Shown here piece by piece: positions 8,292 to 15,578 of a DNA stretch of 64,000 bases. This DNA is from an uncultured Ruminococcus sp. (GTDB lineage: Bacteria; Bacillota; Clostridia; Oscillospirales; Ruminococcaceae). The notes beneath the pieces are model-generated. The model saw only the letters and a list, made by a program, of their open reading frames with translations, was not told the DNA's origin and searched no databases. Both the position numbers and the translations under genes were made by a program. Location of the stretch: contig CAMBLM010000003.1 in the NCBI GenBank assembly GCA_945868475.1, positions 1 through 64,000 on the forward strand, given 5' to 3'. Every line of letters begins with the position of its first letter. The stretch's first letter is position 1.

Positions 8292-10352
8292 ATGACGTTT
8301 GAAGAAAGATTGAATGAACTTATCGATGAGGTTGAGGTTCCCGATGAACTCTCCCCCGAAAACATTGCCCTTATGCTCAAGGCTAAAACAACACAGTCAA
8401 AAATGGAAACGGAACATATAAATATAAAATCCGTTCCTTCAGTTCATGCACAGCGACTCAGAATTATAAAGATGACTGCGGCTTCCGTTGCTGCCTGCGC
8501 TGTTATCGGCACCGGACTTATTGCGTATAACAGCCAGAACGGAAATGATGTGGGCACTATCGATGAAACCATCGAATACAATGCCATCTCACCCAATGAT
8601 TATGATGACCTTTACAGCATTTACACGGGAATATATTTCTCGGCCGAACCCGAGCAGGAAGATAAAGATAATGCTCCCGAGGCTGACAAGAATGACGGGA
8701 ATGTTCCTGCTATTTCGGATGCTCCCACAGAACCCGAGGATACGCTTTCCGAACTTTCGGCTTATGATTTTCAGGGCGCTGCCAAAGGCTTGGCAAATGA
8801 TGCTGATATCGTAAAGACCGACGGAACAAATCTTTACTGTATAAGCGGCGGAAAGCTTTATATCGTTTCGCTCGATACAATGGAGATCGTGAGCGTTATC
8901 GAAAACAAGCTCAGCCCACCTGTTGAGCTTTATATCGACGGCGACAGGCTTATCCTTGTTTCAAAAGAAAATGAAGAGATACAGATCGTTGAAAGTTCTT
9001 CATCATCGTCTGAAATCACCACATCGGACAGTGTTGTTCCAGCAGCCGGCTCCGATACACTCTCTACTGACGAAAAGAACGCCGATCCCAACCGAACCGA
9101 AAGCGTGAACCGCGCAAACGTCGCAGTGGATATTTACGATCTCAAAGACAAATCGAACCCGAAGCTCACCACTTCCTATAAACAGAATGGAAAATATACG
9201 TCCTCAAAGCTCGTTGACGGTGTGCTGTACCTTGTTTCGGACTACTCCGACTACAGAACAGCTCCCCTGAGCGACGGCGCAAGCCTTGACAGCTTCGTTC
9301 CTGCATACTCGCTGAACGGAAACCGTCAGTTTGTCGCTCCCGAGGACATTATGGTCCCTGCAAACGCAAACAGCACGGATTACACCGTCGTTTCCGCGAT
9401 CGGCTGTAACTCCGATACTCCCGAGGTAACGGTCAAAGCCGTCCTCGGCACAAGCAGAAACGTCTACTGCTCCGCCGATACCCTCTATACAGTAGGAGTT
9501 GGCAGAAGCAGCAGCGGCGTTGACTACAGCATTATCACAAGCTTTGACCTCTCAAAAGGCACGGGTATCACCTATAAGGCAAGCTCGTCCGTTGCAGGTA
9601 AGGTCATCAGCAAATACAGTATGAACGAATATAACGGAAACTTCCGCATTGCAACGGAAACTTCCGATGAAAACGGAACTTCGGCTTCCGTATATGTGCT
9701 CGACAGCGAGCTTAAAGTTATCAACAGCGCAGGCGCTCTCCTCGCAGGACAGACGGTTTCCGCAGTCCGCTTTGAGGATACTTTCGCAAGCCTTTTCACA
9801 AGCGATGATACACCTGCACTCGTTATCGACCTCGCAAGCAATCCTCCCGTTCAGTCACAGTCGCTCGCAAATACTTCCGCATATCTCTATGGATATTCGG
9901 ACAATAAGCTTTGCGGCATCGACAAAAAGGCTGACGGAAACGGACTTACTCTCACGATGTATGACGCAGACAACGGTCTTATGCTTGGCAGCATCGACTT
10001 TGCCGAGGATATCGGAGAGGTGAACTCAAAGGCACTCACAGACAGACGCGCAGTCCTCATTGATTCGGGACTGCTCGGAGTACCCGTTTACAGCTATTCC
10101 GAATTCGGCGTGAATAACCTTTATTATGTTTTCTCCTATGATGACGAAGCAGGCTTCACGTTAAAGGGCAAGATCGAATATGTTGATCTCGACGACAGCT
10201 CAGTTTTTGAAAGAGCCGCAGTAAACGGAGATATGCTGTATATTTTCAGCGAGAAAAAAGTTGTTTCAGTTCGCCTTAGCGACTTTAAAGTAGCAGGATC
10301 AGCAGATCTTGCCGATATAAAAGCATCAGCCGAAGGAACTGAAGCAGAATAA
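8292..10352 (+). CDS. Membrane-anchored beta-propeller protein, probable anti-sigma factor
   Basis: 686 residues. The first 57 are cytoplasmic-looking and acidic. One transmembrane helix follows (about 61-79, KMTAASVAACAVIGTGLIAY), then an acidic Pro/Glu linker. A large extracellular region from about residue 165 begins DFQGAAKGLANDADIVKTDG. It matches the C-terminal beta-propeller proteins distantly related to WD40 (COG4880 type), with repeated strand patterns such as LYCISGGKLYIVSLDTM and LYTVGVGRS. AAGGAGG precedes the ATG. Its position just after an ECF sigma gene and its single-pass topology suggest an anti-sigma factor with a propeller sensor; that role is inferred. A terminator follows. 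Confidence 0.82.
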   Translation: MTFEERLNELIDEVEVPDELSPENIALMLKAKTTQSKMETEHINIKSVPSVHAQRLRIIKMTAASVAACAVIGTGLIAYNSQNGNDVGTIDETIEYNAISPNDYDDLYSIYTGIYFSAEPEQEDKDNAPEADKNDGNVPAISDAPTEPEDTLSELSAYDFQGAAKGLANDADIVKTDGTNLYCISGGKLYIVSLDTMEIVSVIENKLSPPVELYIDGDRLILVSKENEEIQIVESSSSSSEITTSDSVVPAAGSDTLSTDEKNADPNRTESVNRANVAVDIYDLKDKSNPKLTTSYKQNGKYTSSKLVDGVLYLVSDYSDYRTAPLSDGASLDSFVPAYSLNGNRQFVAPEDIMVPANANSTDYTVVSAIGCNSDTPEVTVKAVLGTSRNVYCSADTLYTVGVGRSSSGVDYSIITSFDLSKGTGITYKASSSVAGKVISKYSMNEYNGNFRIATETSDENGTSASVYVLDSELKVINSAGALLAGQTVSAVRFEDTFASLFTSDDTPALVIDLASNPPVQSQSLANTSAYLYGYSDNKLCGIDKKADGNGLTLTMYDADNGLMLGSIDFAEDIGEVNSKALTDRRAVLIDSGLLGVPVYSYSEFGVNNLYYVFSYDDEAGFTLKGKIEYVDLDDSSVFERAAVNGDMLYIFSEKKVVSVRLSDFKVAGSADLADIKASAEGTEAE

Positions 10353-10378
10353 AAAAGATAAAAAAGAACAAAAGAAGG

Positions 10379-10420
10379 AAAACAAGCTGTACTCGGCAAC
10401 GGGTGCAGCTTGTTTTCTTT
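10379..10420 (+). terminator. Terminator after beta-propeller gene
   Basis: AAAACAAGCTG pairs with CAGCTTGTTTT (10379-10389 / 10406-10416), followed by CTTTTTG. It closes the sigma/propeller operon. Confidence 0.8.
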
Positions 10421-10537
10421 TTGTCTGACAAGGGAGCTTGTTATAGGTCTATTATACAAAGGCAATATGGCTGTTTTGTACAGTTTATCTATAATTATTA
10501 CAGAGTTTACAATTTGATTTCAAAACAGGCTAACCTA

Positions 10538-10566
10538 TTGAATTCATAAGGCTTTTATGGTAGAAT
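10538..10566 (+). promoter_or_regulatory. Promoter for transglutaminase-deoB operon
   Basis: TTGAAT, 17 bases, TAGAAT with TGG before it. The predicted start of transcription (about 10573) leaves a 65-base leader before the TTG start at 10639. Confidence 0.65.
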
Positions 10567-10638
10567 TTAATATAGAAAAATACCGCAGTATGCCTGCGGA
10601 AAAATGTGCAGAAAAAAGAGTATAAAAAGGAGAACAAA

Positions 10639-11907
10639 TTGAAGAAAACAACTGCCCCGAAACGGCTTTGCGGTTTTTTGCTTGCCGCACTGACAGTCGT
10701 TTCGGTTTCGTGTGCGAATGTCTGTGCCGAAGCAACGCTGACCGATGCACAGCAGGAGCTTCCGCTCTATTATGATTCGCTCACAACGGACGAAAAAAAT
10801 ATCTATGTTCACCTCCGTCAGGGCGTTATGAACAATAAGGAAAAAATAGATACTATCGTCATAAAAAATATCAGCAGCTATAACAGATTGTGCGAACTGA
10901 TACTTTATAACGATGACCTCGCGTTCAACCTCGGCGGAATTTCCGCAACAACTAACGGCGGATATTCAACCTTTACCCCGACTTATGCCATTGATAATTT
11001 CACATACAGCCTTATGCTGGACGAAATGGAGAAAAAGGCAGAGCAGATAGCCAAAAAGGCTCGCAAAATAGAGGACGAATACAGCCGCATCGAATTTATC
11101 CACGATGAAATAGCCAAAAACTGCGAATACTTCTCCGATGACGACCCTGAAGCCTATGTCGGTTATACGCACTATGCCTACGGTGCACTTGTCGAGGGCA
11201 GAGCCGTATGTCAGGGCTACAGTGCGGCTTTTGCGTATGTATGCGGAAAATCAGACATACAATGTATAACGGTCTATGGCACTTCGAGGGACGAAAACCA
11301 CAGTTGGAACAAGGTCTTATGCGACGGAAAATGGTATAACGTTGACCTCACATGGGACGATGCCGTTTCAAATTTCAAGGACAACATCAACCATAACTAT
11401 TTTATGCTCTCCGATTTGGATATTGCAAAAGACCACACCTTCATGAACTTTGTCGGAACGGATAAACCTGCCGATGAAACGAGGGACTATTTCACAGAAC
11501 ACGGACTTTGTGCAAACGATAACACGGAAGCGATGGGAATGTTTGAAACACTTCTTACCGAGCAGGCGGAGAACGGCGGACTTTCAGCGACGATAAGCTT
11601 CGCCGACAGCAGATCATTCCGAAATTTCGTCAAATATATCGAATACAACGACCGCGGAAGAATGAAAAATCTGCTCAAAAGGGTGAAAAAAGTCTCGGGT
11701 GCGGATATAAAAACAGATTCGACCTGGTATTTCACCGATTCCGACCACAGAACGGTGACGTTCGTGCTCGTTTATAACGGCGCGGCACTGAGCGATTATT
11801 TCAATTACCCTGAGCTTATTGATGAAAAAAATCTTGAAACATATAAAAAACTGGGATTAAAGATAGATATTCCCGAGAAAAAGGAAGAAAAGGCGGTGAC
11901 AAAATGA
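10639..11907 (+). CDS. Secreted transglutaminase-like protein 1
   Basis: Predicted exported protein (422 residues) with a transglutaminase-like (cysteine protease fold) core. A signal peptide (RLCGFLLAALTVVSVSCANVCAE) starts it. The catalytic triad is visible as Cys191 (GRAVCQGYSAAF), His221 (ENHSWNKV) and Asp236 (YNVDLTWDD). The TTG at 10639 is chosen because AAAGGAG lies five to six bases before it; an ATG at 10606 has no site. It is the first of three paralogous genes; the next overlaps by four bases (ATGA). Such bacterial proteins may act as peptidases or crosslinkers at the cell envelope; the substrate is unknown. The C-terminal part (from about 300) is conserved in paralogue 3 but absent from paralogue 2. 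Confidence 0.85.
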   Translation: MKKTTAPKRLCGFLLAALTVVSVSCANVCAEATLTDAQQELPLYYDSLTTDEKNIYVHLRQGVMNNKEKIDTIVIKNISSYNRLCELILYNDDLAFNLGGISATTNGGYSTFTPTYAIDNFTYSLMLDEMEKKAEQIAKKARKIEDEYSRIEFIHDEIAKNCEYFSDDDPEAYVGYTHYAYGALVEGRAVCQGYSAAFAYVCGKSDIQCITVYGTSRDENHSWNKVLCDGKWYNVDLTWDDAVSNFKDNINHNYFMLSDLDIAKDHTFMNFVGTDKPADETRDYFTEHGLCANDNTEAMGMFETLLTEQAENGGLSATISFADSRSFRNFVKYIEYNDRGRMKNLLKRVKKVSGADIKTDSTWYFTDSDHRTVTFVLVYNGAALSDYFNYPELIDEKNLETYKKLGLKIDIPEKKEEKAVTK

Positions 11908-12764
11908 GAAAGAAAATTCTGACGGCGGCTGTTTCGGCGGCGATGGCGTTCTCAATGCTATGTGCAGTGCCGACCTTTGCCGAGCCGTCCGAAATTTACA
12001 CCGATACAATGATAAAAAGCGAACTGGGATCATTTTTGCAGAAGTCTGCGGCTGAGCCGATGCTCCCATATCAGTATGATGAGCTTTCCTCACAGGCGCA
12101 GAAATGCTACATCGATATCAGAAAAGCCATTATCGCGCATAAGAATTCAGTGAAGATATCTTCAAGAATAAGCGAAAAAACGCTTCTCACCATTGCAGAC
12201 ATTATCAAAAATCAGGATCCGCTCACATTCGGCGGTGCTGATATCGAATATAACGGCATAAGCACCGACAACGCTTACGCAAGGCTGACATATTCCTACA
12301 CAAAGGGCGTTGACGAAAGCATCGCAAAGCAGGTCGCAAAGGAAGCCGACAAGGTGATCGCGGCTTTCGTCCCCGATGCTGATGAATACGGAAAATTCCT
12401 TGCGATACATGACAACATCACGGTGACAGCCGAAGACGACAGCGAGGAAAAGTCTTTCAGCCGAACGGCTTACGGTACGCTCATTCTCGGAAAAGGTGTT
12501 TCAGAGGGGTACGCTCTCGCATTCCAGTACATAAGCATAAAGGCAGGTCTGACCTCGATAGTCGTTTCGGGAACGGACGCTGACGGCAATGTTCACAGCT
12601 GGAACAAGGTCAGGATCGGCGAAAACTGGTACAATGTTGACTGCTTCGCTGATGATGAGGGCGGAGATCATGACTGCTTTATGGTGAGTGATGAAACGAT
12701 AAAGCAGCTTTATACGGAAAAAGGCAGCGGTGATTACCCTGCTTTGGATGATTACATAAAATAA
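11904..12764 (+). CDS. Transglutaminase-like protein 2, catalytic Cys replaced by Ser
   Basis: 286-residue paralogue of its two neighbours with a signal peptide (KILTAAVSAAMAFSMLCAVPTFA). The shared segment MLPYQYDELSSQAQKCYIDI matches MLPYHYSKLSDTGKAVYLQL in paralogue 3. In the active-site segment the motif reads GKGVSEGYALAF: Ser200 (codon TCA) stands where paralogues 1 and 3 have Cys. His231 (VHSWNKV) and Asp246 (WYNVDC) are retained. The usual TWDD after the Asp is lost, and the protein ends soon after, about 140 residues shorter. This points to a catalytically inactive or altered member, perhaps a binding partner of its neighbours. Start overlaps the previous stop (ATGA), implying translational coupling. 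Confidence 0.85.
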   Translation: MRKKILTAAVSAAMAFSMLCAVPTFAEPSEIYTDTMIKSELGSFLQKSAAEPMLPYQYDELSSQAQKCYIDIRKAIIAHKNSVKISSRISEKTLLTIADIIKNQDPLTFGGADIEYNGISTDNAYARLTYSYTKGVDESIAKQVAKEADKVIAAFVPDADEYGKFLAIHDNITVTAEDDSEEKSFSRTAYGTLILGKGVSEGYALAFQYISIKAGLTSIVVSGTDADGNVHSWNKVRIGENWYNVDCFADDEGGDHDCFMVSDETIKQLYTEKGSGDYPALDDYIK

Positions 12765-12779
12765 AGGGGAAATGACATT

Positions 12780-14060
12780 ATGAAGAAAATTATTTCGGCG
12801 TTCCTTGCACTCGCGACGGCTTTTACATTTGCGGCAGGCATACCTGTCAGCAAGGCAGTTCCCGACATTGCGGTGACGGCTTATGCGGCTGAATCGAAGT
12901 CGCTCGAAAAGCAGATGCTCCCGTACCATTACTCCAAGCTTTCGGACACGGGCAAGGCTGTCTATTTACAGCTGAGAAAGGCTGCACTCAACCACGAGAA
13001 GTCTTTTACCTATAAAAAAGCACTCGATCAGGATCTTGTGAGTCTGATCTCCGATATAATTTTCTATGAAGATTCGCTTGCATTTAACGTAAAGGGCGTT
13101 TCCTATGTTGTTTATCAGGGTCAGAACAAGACCGAATTCGACCTCAGCTATTCCTTCAATCAGGAATCCGCAGACAAAATGATGAAGAAAATGGACGCGG
13201 TTGCCGAAAAGGTCATTTCTAAATTTGACGAAGATACTTCAACATACAATAAGATACTTTATATACACGATTATATCGTAGGTCATACAGTTTATGACGA
13301 ATCACTCAACTCCGCGCACTCTGCTTACGGCTCAATGATAGTCGGCAAATCCGTCTGCGAAGGCTATGCGAGAGCGTTCGGATATATCTGCTCAAAGGCA
13401 GGCATAAAGACCGTCAACGTTGTCGGCAGAGCTACTGCAGATGACGGCCATACCGAAAACCATATGTGGAACAGAGTTTACCTCAAAAAACAGTGGTATG
13501 ATATCGACCTTACCTGGGACGATCCCGTTATGCCCTATGTTGAGAACAAGAGCTACAAATACTTCCTCCCCGGCAGTGCAACATTTGCAAACTCGCATAA
13601 GCCCTGCAACACCTCGCTCACTTATCCGAAAGCTACAGATGATACAAGTATGAACTATTATGCAAGAAAAAAGCTTGTTGCGGAGGATAACAGCAGCGCA
13701 TATTCGCTCCTCGTTTCGCAGATAGCAAAGGCAGCGAAGAGCGGCCATTCAGTTGCAACGATAAAGCTTTCCGACAGCACATCATTCAACAGCTTTAAAA
13801 ATTATCTTGAAAAAAATGAATACGAGAAGCTTTTCTCGCTTCTTTCCGATGCGAATAAAAAGACCTCGGTAAAAATAGTTACCGACCGCTTCTACGGCTA
13901 TATCGACGACCGGAATTCGCTCACGGTAACGGTCTATTTTATGATGAAGAACACAACGCTTTCCGATTATTACACCGATGTTTCATCCGTTTCTTACGAG
14001 GAAATACAGTTCTTTAAGGACGCAGGCATCACAAACAGCAAGTCCAAAAAGGCAGCGTGA
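12780..14060 (+). CDS. Secreted transglutaminase-like protein 3
   Basis: 426 residues with a signal peptide (KKIISAFLALATAFTFAAGIP). The transglutaminase-like triad is Cys193 (SVCEGYARAF), His228 (ENHMWNRV) and Asp243 (WYDIDLTWDDP). The C-terminal region aligns with that of paralogue 1 (SFNSFKNYLEKNEYEK against SFRNFVKYIEYNDRGR). Start with AAAGGGGAAATGACATT before it, 15 bases after paralogue 2. It ends in a basic KSKKAA tail. Expected to act outside the membrane; substrate unknown. Its stop overlaps the deoB start region. Confidence 0.87.
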   Translation: MKKIISAFLALATAFTFAAGIPVSKAVPDIAVTAYAAESKSLEKQMLPYHYSKLSDTGKAVYLQLRKAALNHEKSFTYKKALDQDLVSLISDIIFYEDSLAFNVKGVSYVVYQGQNKTEFDLSYSFNQESADKMMKKMDAVAEKVISKFDEDTSTYNKILYIHDYIVGHTVYDESLNSAHSAYGSMIVGKSVCEGYARAFGYICSKAGIKTVNVVGRATADDGHTENHMWNRVYLKKQWYDIDLTWDDPVMPYVENKSYKYFLPGSATFANSHKPCNTSLTYPKATDDTSMNYYARKKLVAEDNSSAYSLLVSQIAKAAKSGHSVATIKLSDSTSFNSFKNYLEKNEYEKLFSLLSDANKKTSVKIVTDRFYGYIDDRNSLTVTVYFMMKNTTLSDYYTDVSSVSYEEIQFFKDAGITNSKSKKAA

Positions 14061-15193
14061 TAAATTTTATGAAAAGAGTTTTTCTTATCGTTCTCGACAG
14101 CGCAGGAATAGGCTATGAACCCGATGCTGACCTTTTCGGCGACGTTGGTGCCGATACTTTCGGTGACTGTTTTAGGACGGGAAAGCTGAACGTCCCCAAT
14201 ATGCGCAAAGCAGGACTTTACAATATCGACGGCGTTTCGATGAAAGAACCCGTGGAAAAACCGTGCGGAATGTATGGCAGACTTCGTGAAAAGTCCATGG
14301 GCAAGGACACCACTGTCGGACACTGGGAGCTTGCAGGATTGGTTTCACCGAAGCCGCTCCCGACTTTCCCAAACGGCTTCCCCGATGAAGTGCTGAAACG
14401 CTTTGAAGAAGCAACGGGACGCGGAGTTCTCTGCAATAAGCCATATTCGGGAACGCAGGTCATTCTCGACTACGGCAGAGAGCATCTCGAAACGGGAAAG
14501 CTTATCGTTTATACCTCCGCAGACAGCGTTTTCCAGATAGCTGCGCACGAAAAGCTTGTCCCTCCCGAGAAATTATATGAATACTGCCGCATCGCCCGTG
14601 AGATCTTAACGGGAGAATACGGCGTGGGAAGAGTTATCGCCCGTCCGTTTGAGGGCGAGTATCCGAACTTCACCCGAACCGCCAACAGGCACGACTTCTC
14701 GCTCGAACCGCCCGGGGATACAATGCTCGATGAGCTGAAAAAAGCAGGACTGAGTACGATAGCGGTCGGAAAAATATACGATATCTTCGCAGGAAAAGGC
14801 ATAACGGAGTATGTCCGCACAAAAAGCAACGATGACGGCATGGAAAAGACTATGGAGTATGCGAAAAAAGACTTCACGGGTCTTTGCTTCACGAATCTTG
14901 TTGATTTTGATATGAAATACGGACATAGGCGCGATGTTGAGGGCTATACGAATGCGCTCAACCGCTTTGACGAACAGCTCGGACAGCTTTTGCCGCTCCT
15001 TGGCGAAGATGACTGCGTGATGATAACCGCCGACCACGGCTGCGCACCGACATTCAGGGGAACAGACCATACAAGAGAGTATGTTCCGCTGCTTGTGATA
15101 GGGAAAAACATCGAACCGCAGAACCTCGGAACAAAGGAAAGCTATGCATTTGTTTCGGAACTGGTAAAACTTCTTCTAATGCGTAATGCGTAA
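14057..15193 (+). CDS. deoB: Phosphopentomutase
   Basis: Interconverts ribose-1-phosphate and ribose-5-phosphate (and the deoxy forms) in nucleoside salvage; Mn-dependent alkaline-phosphatase-superfamily enzyme, 378 residues. RVFLIVLDSAGIGYEPDA holds the metal Asp, GKDTTVGHWELAG the phospho-accepting Thr, and ITADHGCAPTFRGTDHTRE the C-terminal metal ligands. Two starts are possible: GTG at 14057, overlapping the previous stop as GTGA, or ATG at 14069; family N-termini fit either. It is unexpectedly coupled to the transglutaminase-like genes. The last residues (MRNA) and the stop codon fall in a dispersed repeat. Confidence 0.95.
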   Translation: MINFMKRVFLIVLDSAGIGYEPDADLFGDVGADTFGDCFRTGKLNVPNMRKAGLYNIDGVSMKEPVEKPCGMYGRLREKSMGKDTTVGHWELAGLVSPKPLPTFPNGFPDEVLKRFEEATGRGVLCNKPYSGTQVILDYGREHLETGKLIVYTSADSVFQIAAHEKLVPPEKLYEYCRIAREILTGEYGVGRVIARPFEGEYPNFTRTANRHDFSLEPPGDTMLDELKKAGLSTIAVGKIYDIFAGKGITEYVRTKSNDDGMEKTMEYAKKDFTGLCFTNLVDFDMKYGHRRDVEGYTNALNRFDEQLGQLLPLLGEDDCVMITADHGCAPTFRGTDHTREYVPLLVIGKNIEPQNLGTKESYAFVSELVKLLLMRNA

Positions 15194-15196
15194 TTA
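15178..15196. repeat. AATGCGTAAT micro-repeat at deoB stop
   Basis: AATGCGTAATGCGTAATTA contains the deoB stop codon. Related copies contain the stops of the minus-strand genes ending at 15568 and 36098. Confidence 0.65.
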
Positions 15197-15302
15197 TTTT
15201 GCCTCGCATATTGGTCGCAAAATGCCTTAATTCTGTAGGGGACGGGTTTCTGTCCCGAATCGCGAAGCGATTTTCGGCATACAAAATTTATTTTTCGCAA
15301 AC

Positions 15303-15355
15303 AAAAAGAACCTGTTTTCAAAGAATCAAAATCTTTGAAAACAGGTTCTTTTTTT
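15303..15355. terminator. Bidirectional terminator after deoB
   Basis: A long perfect hairpin: CCTGTTTTCAAAGA (15311-15324) pairs with TCTTTGAAAACAGG (15332-15345). The pairing continues outward into AAAAAGAA/TTCTTTTT, giving T-runs on both strands. It can end transcription of deoB and of the minus-strand operon ending at 15568. Confidence 0.8.
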
Positions 15356-15377
15356 ATTATAAAACGCCTTGCGGCGC

Positions 15378-15396
15378 GGGACGGGAAACCCGTCCC
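15378..15396. repeat. Dispersed GGGACGGG palindrome
   Basis: Same palindrome as at 77-95, with a weaker relative at 15236-15256 in the same gap. Confidence 0.65.
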
Positions 15397-15424
15397 TTAC
15401 ATTAATTTGTTCTGTACAGCATTT

Positions 15425-15530
15425 TATACTAAACACCAATTAAAAACTATACAAAAAATCTGCGCCGAAATCCTATATATGCGAGATTATCGGCTTGATT
15501 TTTTCCAAATTTTAAATGGTGTTTAGTATA
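15425..15530. repeat. MITE-like element A, copy 1
   Basis: Terminal inverted repeats TATACTAAACACCAAT and ATGGTGTTTAGTATA bound a 106-bp non-coding element. The left arm carries AAAAAATCTGCGCCG and the right arm CGGCTTGATTTTTT. It has the same orientation as copy 35542-35643 and the opposite orientation to 27263-27364 and 35803-35904. Confidence 0.85.
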
Positions 15531-15561
15531 ATTCCGAATTTGTATGCAATGCACGGTATTG

Positions 15562-15578
15562 CATTAATTACGCATTGG
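15562..15578. repeat. AATGCGTAAT micro-repeat at activase stop
   Basis: Minus-strand TCCAATGCGTAATTAATG supplies the last two residues (Asn-Ala) and stop of the activase-type gene, as at 15178 (plus) and 36089 (minus). Confidence 0.6.

Noticed and set aside
10606-10638. ATG at 10606 as the start of the first transglutaminase-like gene
   Set aside because: No ribosome-binding site and a charged extension before the signal peptide; TTG at 10639 follows AAAGGAG.
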